DNA from: Lanius collurio
Taxonomy: Eukaryota; Chordata; Aves; Passeriformes; Laniidae
Direction: 5' to 3'
Length of the DNA stretch: 64,000 bases
Assembly (NCBI GenBank): GCA_020086605.1
Contig: JACBWW010000039.1
Span: forward strand, 4,845,798 to 4,909,797
Positions 28,332-39,742 of this stretch are shown in pieces; positions within the stretch are counted from its first letter, which is position 1; each line of letters begins with the position of its first letter. The notes under the pieces are model-generated. The model saw only the letters and a program-made list of their open reading frames with translations. It was not told the DNA's origin and did not search any database. The position numbers were made by a program, and so were the translations under genes.

Positions 28332-28709
28332 CTGTTTTTCACCACTGGGTTTCCTGTAATTCAGCAGCAGCTCCACAGCTCCCACCACCTCCTTCCGAAT
28401 GGCGTAGAGCAGAGCGTCCCCCACGTAGACGCTGTGGCTCAGCAGCAGCTCCATGATCTCCAGGTTCTCGTTCTCTATGGCTATTAGGAGGGCGCTGCGG
28501 CCGAGAGGATCCATACAGTTAATGTTGATGTTGTAGTAGATCTCTGCCTCCTGCAAGGCATGTTTCACACTGGCATAGTCCCCCTTCTCCACAGCACTGA
28601 GGTAGGCTTTCTCTTCCGACGAGAGCTCTGCCTCCGCTCGCACGATCTGGAGTGGGATCCGGTCTCGGTACGGGGAGAAGTTGACCTTTTTGTAGTATAG
28701 CTGGGCCAT
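28332..28709 (-). CDS. TRPC5: TRPC5 first coding exon (residues 1-126)
   Basis: This exon encodes the start of TRPC5, a plasma-membrane, calcium-permeable, non-selective cation channel opened downstream of Gq/phospholipase C signalling; the family assembles as tetramers, also with TRPC1 and TRPC4. The 126 codons begin MAQLYYKK and end PSGEKQ, and contain the ankyrin-repeat motifs [23 protein letters not shown] and [22 protein letters not shown] in shortened form here as [16 protein letters not shown] and [10 protein letters not shown]. The MAQLYYKK start and IPLQIVRAE stretch favour TRPC5 over its close paralogue TRPC4. The ATG at 28709 has a strong context (A at -3, G at +4) and an in-frame TGA lies two codons upstream (28715-28713), so translation cannot extend further 5'. 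The exon ends CAG|GTCAGT (donor GT at 28331-28330) in phase 0. Identification is from family knowledge, with very high confidence. Confidence 0.96.
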
Positions 28710-28730
28710 TGTTCATAGTGACCGGGCAAC
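28710..28730 (-). other. TRPC5: TRPC5 5' UTR part of the first coding exon, with splice acceptor
   Basis: On the minus strand a pyrimidine-rich run ending CCCTCACAG (AG at 28732-28731) is followed by 21 bases and then the start codon. This is a good acceptor and shows that at least one more non-coding exon lies at higher coordinates. The 21 bases contain an in-frame TGA at 28715-28713, which fixes the start codon. Confidence 0.85.
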
Positions 28731-31700
28731 CTGTGAGGGAGGAGAACCACGCATCAGTGACAGCACAGCCTCACAGGGACAGACTTCCCCAGGGCCATCA
28801 CGGGGACAGCTCCCCATCCCTTTTTTAAGATGTTGTATCCTCAATACCCCCTGAGCAACCCCACCTCAAAGGGTGACCTGGAAGCATAAAGGTGATGCCA
28901 CTGCTCAAGAGAGGTACTCACAGTGACACTCAGTACAACTTTTTATCTTGTTCAAACACTGTGCCATTGATGTCTTGTCAGAAGCATGATCTTGATGTTC
29001 ATGGGTAATCGATGACATACAAATCAGTGGATTTCTCATCTTTGCTTTATTTCCCACTCAAAGTTCTTTTTATTTCCTCCTTTTTCACTGCTAAGCCAGG
29101 TCCTCAGCATCTCTGAACTGTCAGTAATGCGAGCTGCTGATTTATACCCTCCTCTTTTACAGTAATAGATTCATTTTGAACATTTTTACTGCTTCTTCTC
29201 TGCTTCCATCTCTTAAAACAGTCTTTTATTTTTCCTAAATGTTTACTCTTTGACTAGGTCATGGTTTTATTTTTAAAGCTTGCATGTTTTTAAACATACT
29301 TTCTCACTCTCCTCATTTATAAATAGGACCTAAAGACAGGCTGATGTGGAAAGCCCCCACCCTTGCTCTCCAAAGGCAGCAATGTTATTTCCTGGTCTAG
29401 GAAAACAAGAAGTAAATCCTGCCCTGGAACAAGTGCAGCAAACTGAATGAATTGGGGTTCCTTCCCAGGCCTCAAAGATCCCAGCAGGTGACTGGAGTCA
29501 GAGGAAACAAGGGTTGGGTATTCACATGTAAGGAAAAAAGGAACCAGGCTTGGCACTGACAAACAACACCAGGTCAGCACCAGGGGCCACCAGCAGCTGT
29601 AATTAATTGGGTGACTTATTCCATCTCCCTGCCCAAAGCTCAACGGCTTCCTGCAGCAAATTAGCTGGAGTTTTGGTCCAGTTCAGTGCCCCTTCCAGGA
29701 GGAAGAGGAGGAGGCTGTGGTGGCTGCAGAGAGGACCTGGGGGTCTGCAGGTACCCCCTGTGTGCCCGAGGAGCCGCAGAGCCCGGCTGCATTTCTGCCT
29801 TCCCAGAGTGGGTGGATCTGAGCTGCAGCCCAGCTGACACTGCAGAACAGTGGGTGGCTGTAGCAGACAGCAAAGCTGCATCTGCCAACCTCCTGGGGAG
29901 CCAGGGAGCTGCACCAGCCAGTTTGGCACCTCGGGGGATGTGCTCGCTCAGGATCTCGCTGTCCCCAAGGGCCACAGAAGTTTGTGTTTGTTACATACCC
30001 AGAGATGCTCCCACATGGGTGTCTCTGCACTGACAGAACCACAGGATCCGGTGTTTCAACCTCAAGACAAAGGCACTAGAGGCAAAGGGACCCATAATCT
30101 GAATAGAAATCATAAATATACTGGCTAATTTTCTATGGGAACATGATTCCACTAAAGCTTTTAGAACTAAGGAACAATCTCAGTGACTGAGAAGCTTCAA
30201 GTTTCAATAAACTACACATAGAACCAACTACTCTGGTTTTGAAAAGGACCGAGAATTGCGGGTCATTTTCAAATTTTGTTTTTGAAAACGTTTCCCTCTG
30301 GGATCCAACTAATTCCCATTGAAACACTGACAGGAGACAAAAGGATGCAGCACAGGCCTGGTAACAGCCAAGGACCAAAGAGATCTTTGGGAAAGTAAGG
30401 ACAAACCCAAATGGGAAGGGAAATTTTGCCCTTGTGTGACAGTCTGGCTGATGGGAGCAGGGAACACCAACCAGTGGGACTGATGCCTGAGGACAGCAGT
30501 CACCATGTAAAGGTCTCCTGGGGGAACCTGTTGGCTCCAAAAAAAACCTGAGGGATTCTGGCAACAAGTGCAGCTGCTAAAGTGGAATTGGATATTTTTC
30601 ACTGCTCTTTAGTTTAATTGGACGTTTTGTAGATGGTGAGTAACATTTGCAATGAGTTATAACAAATGTCACCTTATGAAACATCATGCCAGCCTTGGAT
30701 CCCTTTCCCTCCCAACAGTTTTGGAGAAAGAAAAGAAAGCTTCAGATATCTTAACTCCTCAGTGAGATCTCATCTCCCAGTACAACTCCAGTCCAAAGAA
30801 AGCTAGTAATGTTAATACCTCAAGCACTTAAGAAGCTGCAATAAAGCCAAACAGGAAAGACTCACAAAATTCATGATCTTCCTGAATCCCTCCCATGCCA
30901 GCACCTGCATAGCCTGACAAACACATGGTGCTGATTGGGTTTGGAAATAATAGCAAGCAGTATTAAAAATAAATAAACAAAAATGTCTGCCTGGAGTTCA
31001 TGGAAGGTTTCAGCAGAACCTTTATCTGTCAAGCTGCCCCTCAGCCATACATCCTGCACAATTACAGACAGACCTTCAAAACCTGATGTCTTTCTCTACC
31101 AAAATTATTTAACAGAGCATCAGTCAAACCTGTGAATGGAATGAATGAGCACAAGACCCCTGCTTGAGCTGTCACCCCTCAGCACCACCAGTCTCCCAGG
31201 GGCAGCATCTCTTGGTGAAGCAGATAACACTGGTAGGCTCTAGAACATTTTGTTTCCCAGAGTGGTCCTGTCTCCTGCTTAACAGCTAAAAAATTACAAA
31301 AATATTGATGAAATTCAGGTAAGAGAAGGGGAAGGCAATGCACAGGTGCTGCCTGGAGAGAAGTAGGAATGATGTCCCTGAAAGGTGGCAAAAATAGAAA
31401 CACAGTCACACTAAAATTTTGGAATCGGTGCACAGAGCCTGAAAACATGTTTTCCATATGAATTCTCTTCACAGAGAGGCATTTTCTGCTACTTGAGTTA
31501 GTATTTGGGGCAAGGAAATTTTTTTCCAGCCTATGCCTGACTGCAGATGCCTCAAACAATATCCAGTGAGTGGTTAATTCGGTGGTGATACCTGCACCAC
31601 AAACAGGCAGAGAGAAACAAGAGAACCACAACAGGAGAAACATAACAAGCTACTACAGGCAGGAGAACTTAGCAATCAGTTTGGACTCTATCACCTCTCT

Positions 31701-33663
31701 CCAGCAGAGATGCTCTTCTCCCTGAATTATTAGTCCAAATCTCCAAGCCCTTTCAGTCTGACACCACTTCTGTGGTGCCTGGCACAAGAAATCAGAGTTT
31801 TATCCCCTGAAAAGCAGCTCTGGTTTGGGGAAGGAAAGTTTCTGGCATTTTGCCACTAAAAATTCCATGAACTGTCACTCCAAGAAGTTTTTAGGGTCTG
31901 TTAGGAGCTGAGCCATCCCTCAGCTCCCACTTTACAGACACCACACACTCCCACACCCCTCTGCCTCAGGGGAGCCAGAATGACCTGTATGAAAAAGGGA
32001 TGAGTGGAACTTTTGAAAGGGAGGGAGCCAGAGCCAGTTTAGAGCCATGTATCACTGCCCATTATGAAACAGGACCTTCCTGGATTTTATCTGCTGTTCC
32101 CTCCCACCAACACAGGCTGGGGAAGCTCCATGTGTGGCTTTAAATGGCACTACACCCTCTCTCTCAGACCTGAGAAGGGTTTATGGGCTGGAAAAGCCAC
32201 CTGCATTTTCCAGTTGTATCAGCCCCATTAAGGAATTGATCCTTTACAACACATCTCGCTTCACTGCTTCCCCCCAGCCTTCTTGCCAAGGCTGTTTCTT
32301 CCTTTCAGTGTTTCAGGGAGAGCATTTTCCTCATTTTGCAATTCTAATCTGGACTCCAGGTCTGGAAATCACGGCCCATAACTGCGAAAATGGCCTGACT
32401 TTCATCGTGCTCACACACTGCCTGCTCAGTACTATTGATCTTTTTAAAAAAGGTTATAAACCTGAGCTATGAAATAGTCCAGAAGGGCCACTTAGGTAAA
32501 TAATATTACATGTACTTAATGGACCAATTGAATTTGTGATTGGATCCTTCTTTTAAGTGCTCTAGATCTTATTTACTAACAATGCCTGGCTGAGCGCAGT
32601 ATGAGGAAATAAAACCGACTTTGTAACGTTCTGCAATTCCCTTCCTTCTGCAAAGATACCCTCTTGTTCCAGAAAATTGCTTTTTCCATGGAGTTCAGTG
32701 GGAACCAGATTACAACCCTAAGTCTCACTGCTTCTCATGAGGTCTCTGCATGGCACTCACCACCAGAAGCAGATTTTTTTTCCCCGATGCCTTTAAATGC
32801 AGAGAGAGCCATGACCAAACAAATGTATGACTTCAGATGTATTTTAAAATTATAAAATGGCAGTGACCTTCTGGTGTCTTCAGCTGTGTAAATTCCTTTT
32901 AGCTAAAGCCCTATGATCTCTGAAAGTTGATATGCAGCTCATAAGTTATATAAGATACATCACTGACTGGAATAAGTGCTGTCCAAAACTTGAAGGGCCA
33001 CAGTATAACACAAAAAAATGAGAAATGGACAGCTAATAAAATTGTGGATGAGTAATCTACTTTCCCTGCCCGACATGAGAGAAAGGAAGAGCACTAATAG
33101 CATATGTGATAAAAATGCAAGGCTGCAGTGGTCCATGATTCACAGTGGAGATATGTCCTTAAAAGAAGCAGAGAAAAATTCCCTATAAAAGGCTTTTCAC
33201 TCATCATCACTCCAGGCCTAGTTCAGAACACATAAATTCCCTGGGGTACAGCACAGAACCTTCTATCCCAGGAAGAGTTTGTAAAGGAAAGCAACCTCAA
33301 ACTTCAGATTACAAAGTTTACAGACACCAGAAAAAAATTCTTTGCCAGTAATGCAAAATGTCACAATTTGACTCAAGTCCCAACTGCAGTTCTTAACTTC
33401 CTGGGGAGGGTGACAATTATCAAAGATATATATGTTTGATTTGGAAAGGACAACTCTTTGGTAGAAATCTCTTCCGCTGCATAATCAATTGATGAGTCAC
33501 AACCAACTGCATATGGGGAGATATGTACGTATTTTTATATGTGTACATGTGCTTTTTTAGATACATATCTATATAAAATACATGCTTCTTGCTGGAAGCT
33601 TCAGCTTTGTTTCCTCTTGCAAGGGACTGAGGGTTCACCTGGCTGGTTCTGTTCGAAGGTGAG

Positions 33664-34150
33664 TGTTATAAATAAGGGACCAGAGTATCGATTTAACAAT
33701 TATCCATTTATTTTGTACTTCATTGTAGCTTTATTACCTGAATGTAATTTTGTACTTTATTGTAGCTTTGTAACCCAAAAGTTAAAATTTCTCTTGCAGT
33801 TAAAGAAAAAAACCTCCCCGCCCCACTTAGTTGTAAAAAACCAGCCTCTTATCAGGGCTTGCATTCCAATGCAGGAATTCACGACCTCCCTTCCTTACCC
33901 CTTTCGGAGGAAGCCTGCCTGAAGAGTAGCAGATAAAGAAAAAAAGAAAAAAAAAAAAGGGCTGAATATGTAAACTAGAGCCGAAAAGACCCTTGGGAGT
34001 AAAAAATCCCTAGAAAATAATAATTTAAAAACGAGCCAACAGACTTTTAAGAAAAATGAACCAGGTTACTCTATCAGGAACTACTACCTAGCCAGCTTTT
34101 AAGTTTCTTCAAATAGTCACCCTAATAAGAAGCTCTACTAGAGTGAGCAC
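33664..34150 (+). mobile_element. 3'-truncated copy of the same LTR
   Basis: The sequence from TGTTATAAATAAGGGACC onward matches the LTR at 27599 throughout with scattered substitutions and small indels, including the A-rich tract and the stretch GAAAAATGAACCAGG. Similarity fades near 34140-34160, so the last 200-odd bases with the polyadenylation signal are absent. It lies in the same orientation, about 6 kb from the first copy, with no internal retroviral region recognisable between them; a proviral pair is unlikely because the TRPC5 exon lies between. Confidence 0.65.
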
Positions 34151-37100
34151 GCTCCCTTTGCAACAGGATTTTCTCCTCTACATCTCTGCCCGACAGAGCA
34201 GTTCATGGACAGAGCTGCAGGAATTCAGCCAGCCAGGCCTGAGCAGAAGTCTCAAATGTTTAGGACTCCCTCAAACCTCCTCTGCCCACAGCAGAGCTTC
34301 CTGCACGTCCTGGAGGGCTCCTTGTGCTTCTGATGTACCCCAGGGATGGATTGCAGCGGACACTTCCCCAGCGCCTTTCACACGGCATTGATGGAGTGAT
34401 AACGATGCTAAAATTTCAGCTGAGCCCCTCAGCCACACTGGGCTGGGAGCGGGGAGAGCAGCTCTGCAATAAAAACCAGCTGCAAAGCAGATTTCCCTGC
34501 AGCACAGCCAGAGGAGTTATCCCTGCACCTGGGAGGAGGAAGCGGAGGTGCAGGACCTGCAGAGCAAGGCACAACTTCGGGAAAAATGACAGAAAAAGCC
34601 TCTGGTACAGAGCCAAATGCAAAGCTCCTCTTTAGGAGACAGTGGGAGGGGGAAGTACTGACCCAGCCATGGAATATTTCAGTATTACCTCAATAGAAAT
34701 CAGTCCGGGCTACTAAAATGATTAAAATTACTTCCTAGTGATGGAATGGCTGCAGAACATGCTTTTAGGTACTGTTATAATAAAGTATTTACAGTCTGCA
34801 ATTCTCCCACTTCTTTTCACGCAGGTGGTAATAAATAAAAATGTACCATTGTGAGGAGATTAAAAAAAAAAAAAAAAAGCCCTGGAATATCCTGGAATAT
34901 ATTCATAGTACCTATCTTTGCAAATGCAGGCAGAACAGAAAGCTCATTTTGTCTGCCTGACGTCATTGCTCTGTCCCCTACTTGCTTGAGATGGGCTATG
35001 TATTCATTTTCCACAAAAGAGGTGTCAACTGAACTGAGAAATTCTGTCAAGCAGGCTGCCCTGTTGTCTTATCTGCTAATGCAGCACTAATGTAGCATGG
35101 CATCGTTATCATCTCCAGCCTCTGTGTCCACTGCTGCTGTCCCTGCTGTTGTAATCTCTGGTTGCTGGAGCTATGGAGCAAGAGATTTTTTTTAATTTTT
35201 TTTTCTTTTTTTTGCGTGTTCCCACTCTGGCTCATCACTTCTTCAATCAGCAAGATAATCTGGGAGCATCATCTCATCTCAGGGAGAGCTGTGTGGACTG
35301 TCAGACCTGCCTCAGCCTGGAAGAGCAGGTGAACCACCCAGCTGTTAGGAGGGAAAAGAAGATGATGGCACAGTGGCCAGGGAGAGGAAAAGGCAGTGGC
35401 AGCAAGCTCTGAACTGCCAACAGAGACAGTTCAGGCTCTTTTCCTCATCTAGCAATGAGTGATTATCAGTGATTATCAGTTCCCATTTCTGAACAAGCTC
35501 TGCTGGGCTGTTTTCACTGGCACTGTGTAAAAATAGAGTCAGACCCAGCCCCTGCAGTGCCCACCACCTGCAGCCCCTGCTCTGAGCCTCCAGGGTTACT
35601 GTGCTGCAGTAACTCTACCTCTGGCTCTATTTTGGGTTTATTCCTAATTCTGTCATTCAAACCTGACGGGAGAATCTTGGAAGGAAGAGGCAAAGCAATG
35701 TGCTCAACTCTCAAATGAATGTTTCCTAGTTGCAAAAACAGGGCTAATTTCGACAATACTATGTTCACCTGCAGCACCTTTTGGATAGGAAAAAGAGCAA
35801 GACCCCTGAATTCTCTTCCCCTGAGTTAAATTCCAAACCGTGGTAGATACAGAGGGATCAAAAGCCAAATTCACTGCATCTGTAGAATGAAGGGGACAGG
35901 ATGACAAGGAGTGTGTGCCCCTTGGAGAGCAAGCACACCAGCTGCATTTCACAGCTGTCTGAACAAGTGGGGCCACACAGAGAGCACTGGGAGGGCAAGG
36001 AGCAGCCACCCTGCTCCCATGAGCGTGATGGTGCCTGGCAGCCACTGTGTGCCTGCACTCTGTGGAAAGGGAACAAACTTCCAGACATCTCCCCTTTCTA
36101 AAACCTCCACAGGAGAAAAAAGATATTTTTTTTAGGGGCTTCCCGACAGACGAAGAAAAATCTGAAAAATCCAAATATCTGAAGTACCTAGAGCAGGTGA
36201 CTGATTTAAATACAGCACAGCTTGCTGTGGGGAGATTACATCTCCTTCACCAGCTCCAGACAATGCAGCTCACAGTCCCTTTCCATGCAGCTTCCTCACC
36301 ACATGAGATCCTGCCTTGTTCAGGCACACCTCACCACCAAAACCCACAGTCTGAGCCACCCAGATGGTTGTAGAGCTGAGAAAGAGAAACATTTCCACAA
36401 GCAAAAGTTCTCTCTGAATGTATTTTATGATGGAGACTGAGCATTACAGATTGCAGGGCAGTCATGGTTTGTCTGTCGTGGTTCTGCACAAGTCAGCCCT
36501 GGTCACCACATCCTTCAGTGCCCCTCTGCTGAGACAGTCCCTGGACAAAACAACTGCCTCAGCTGGCCAGTAAAGCAGGGTGGTTTATGGGGAGGTGGAA
36601 ATGCCATCCAGAAAAGAGAAACCTTCGTAGAAAGAAAGTGGGAGGGAGCTCTTCCTGACAGTGATAACAAACAGAATAGTCTGCAGATAAAATAAAGAAG
36701 CAAAGCCAAATCCTGGTTCATTAACATAGCTCAGGAAAGAGCCCAGAACTGCAGACTGGACAGTTTTTGAAGGCCCACTGAAAGGCTGCAGGCAGTAAAA
36801 AACCATTCATTTTAAGTGGAAAAATGTTGTTCTCAAGAGTACTAAGCAGGCAAATCCAAAGGACCCCAAAAATGCTGCACAGACATAAAGCAGCCTGGGA
36901 GGGGAGTAACTCTGTTATACTGCTTCTGAGTGAAGGAATGCATAGAATCAGGTTTTGGCTTCCATTAATGCCCTAAAAGGTTCCTGGATAAGAACTGCAG
37001 CATAAAACTTGCTTAGTCAACCTCCACATCATTCCAATAAAGTCAGAGATTTGTAGGAGTAACCACGTTATTTCTTAATCTTTGCCATGCTGACATGGTG

Positions 37101-39563
37101 CACTTTGGCTACCAGCAATAATAACACCCTGATCTTTTGAGCCACAGATCTAAAAGTCCTTTTAAAAGGACAGACAGCATTCTTCCTCGTGTTGTGTGGA
37201 CTGGAAGTGTGCAGCAAAACAGAAGTTGTTGGTTTCATCCTTGTGGCAACAAGTGATAACAGGGCAGGATACCCTGTAAATACAGATACACATATATATT
37301 ATATACCTATAGCTTAACAGGTGTGACAGATCTTTGGTGCCTGCTGAGACAAGCCCAGTGCCAGAGCAATCTGGAGTGCAGTAGTTTTATCCCATGAAAG
37401 TGATGATAAAAACTAGATTATGTCCCATATTACCAGGGAAAAACTTTATTTTAAATGTCCTACAGGGCTACTCTGTCACACACTGAAAAATCTGCAGGAC
37501 ATTATCTTGGAAATCAGTTCTTGATCTTCCTAAAGGGAACTTCTCACTCAGGCATAGGATGCCTTTTTTTTCCCCTCCAAGCCCTTGGCTGCAGTATACC
37601 TTAATGTCACTGCTTTTTTCTTTCTGTATTTCCTTTCACCAAGACAGTATTCTAAAATTTTCTCCCATTTTCTTCTGGATTTAATTTTGCAGTTTGCTTC
37701 CCTGTTCAGTTAAGTGTTGATTCTCGACACCTCAGCTTTCAAGAGACATCCAAGGTGAGGCTCATGAGTTTTTCTTCACCAGAATTTCATTTTTTATGCT
37801 CTGGGGTTCAGGCTCAGCTACAGAATAACTGCAGGGGGTTCATGTTTAAATTGAGCTGCATTCCTTTGGCTGCAGGAGTGGGCCTATGCAAAGGAAATGC
37901 ACAAATCCATAAATAAGGCTTGGCACGACTTCCCTGCTCTACTTAATGCCGACATTTGCAAGCTCTGTTTTCCCAAACCTCTTGCTTCCAAATTCCTGCA
38001 CCTGCTAATTTGTTAATTCTGTTTTCACTGAGTTTAGACTTATGTATTCTTAATTACGCTAATGAAGAATAAACTACTTAAAATATTAATGTTTTGCAAA
38101 CCTTAAAAAGAAAACAGTTAATAAATACCTTGCCCCTGGGGTCTGTCTTAACTGTTGGATTCACAGACCAGTCCAAGGCATTACTTTTTTCTCTTGAGGA
38201 GATGTCCTGTCCTCCTTTTCTCCTTTCTCCTCCCTCTCCGGTCTCTTCTGATAACAGTCCCACTTTCTCCTTTTCTGTCTGACCTCTGTTAGGAGGAAGA
38301 TCTCAAAGTTAAATGAAAATTGCCCCCAAGGTGGTAATTAGCACAGATGTCTCCACCAGTTTTCCCCTCTCGGTGCTGATCTCCTCTCCCCTCCAAGGCT
38401 CTGTAAAGGCTCCTTGCCCTGCTCCTTTCAGCCATCCCTCACAAGCAGCTTCTAGAACCTGCTGGGAGTTCCTGAGGTGCCACAGACCTCTCTCTGTCCC
38501 CCTCCTGTCCTCTGTGCATCCCTCAGATAGCTCTGCCAGGCAGGAGAGTCACAATTCCGGCAAAGGAAGGAGGCAGGAGCTGAGCTCTCCTCCTTGTGCA
38601 CCCACAATTTCACCAAATTCTCCTCTGTTCTCCCTGAACATCGCTTTGCACACCCGTTTTTCTGGCTTCTACATAAACCATGGGTCAGATCATGGCAGAC
38701 CTGCACCAAAATTGTGATGGACTGCGCATGAAAGGATGGTGAGCACTGAACCTGCAAAGAGCAAAGGTGTCGAATTGCTTAATTTACCCAAACAACAACT
38801 ACCTGCAGATCGTCCCTGCCTGCTTGGGGTTTCTTCCTCTCTGTGCACTCCTGATAAAAGCTGTGCTTTTTATGCTGCCAGTCTTTCCTGAATGTCTGCG
38901 TGGAGCTGCTAAATCACAGATTACAACGTGTAGGATATCGTTCTCACCATCTCCCTGACAAGGCAGCATTGTTTCTTACAGGACAGATGGCTTACAAGAT
39001 ACTGATCTCTGCCAAGGGAGCAGCACTGCACTGTCTGCAAAGTGGCTCTGAAGTGACTCTGAAAGCAACTGTTGTGGCATTAAGATTGAGATTGAGGATA
39101 AACCACACCAAGGAGCAGGCCATGTAAGAAGCATCACTCTCAGCAGCCTATCAAGGAGCTGTTTCACCCCAGGAAAGCAGCTTTCCCCAGGGTTTTGTGC
39201 CCCCCTAGCTGCTCATAGTCTGCACGACTAGACTAGATTGCAGTCATGCCATGCTTGTCACTTCCCTGGGAGTCTAGCCACACTTGCTGGGGTTTATTTT
39301 CAGCCCTCAGCTTTGGGAGTTCAATAATTATATGAGAATGTGTTCTGGGGAAAAAGAAAAAAAAAAAGTTTCTAGCCTCTGGGGTGTGAAGTAAAGAGTG
39401 TGAGTCACAGAGTGATCTTCATTGATGCAGAAACCAGACAGAAAGTGTCCCAAATTCTCTGGGTTTAAAAATCTCCTAACTTTAAGGCAAAGTTTTCAGA
39501 TTTGGGGTGTGGGACAGAGAGGGGAGAAATGGGCCTTGGAGCCCAGGGACTTGGCAGTACTAA

Positions 39564-39742
39564 AATCATAGAATCACAGAATCACAGAGTCACAGAGCAT
39601 CCTGAGCTGGAAGGGACCCACAGGGATCATCCAGTCCAACTCCTGGCCCTGCACAGACAATCCCACCCTGTGCCTGAGAGCGTTGTCCAAACACTTCTTG
39701 AGCTCTGTCAGGCTTCGGGCTGTGCCCATTCCCTGGGCAGCT
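39564..39742 (-). mobile_element. CR1 LINE fragment (3' end)
   Basis: The plus strand begins with four reversed tail units (AATCATAGAATCACAGAATC and onward), then GCTGGAAGGGACCCACAGGG, ATCATCCAGTCCAACTCCTG and AAACACTTCTTGAGCTCTGT. It is a CR1 3' end in minus orientation, of a different subfamily from the copy at 1131. The clean tail suggests it is relatively young. Confidence 0.9.

Noticed and set aside
31179..31643. 154-codon minus-strand frame with a signal-peptide-like start (MFLLLWFSCFSLPVCG)
   Set aside because: The remainder has no protein-like pattern that I recognise, the start context is ordinary and nothing around it suggests a promoter or an intronless gene.
33659..34146. Apparent 5-bp target duplication (GTGAG) around the second LTR copy
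   Set aside because: Weak similarity to the first copy seems to continue past the second GTGAG, and the element would not end in CA, so the match is probably coincidence.
27599..34150. The two LTR copies as the ends of one provirus
   Set aside because: A native TRPC5 exon lies just past the first LTR, no retroviral genes lie between the copies, and the second copy is truncated.
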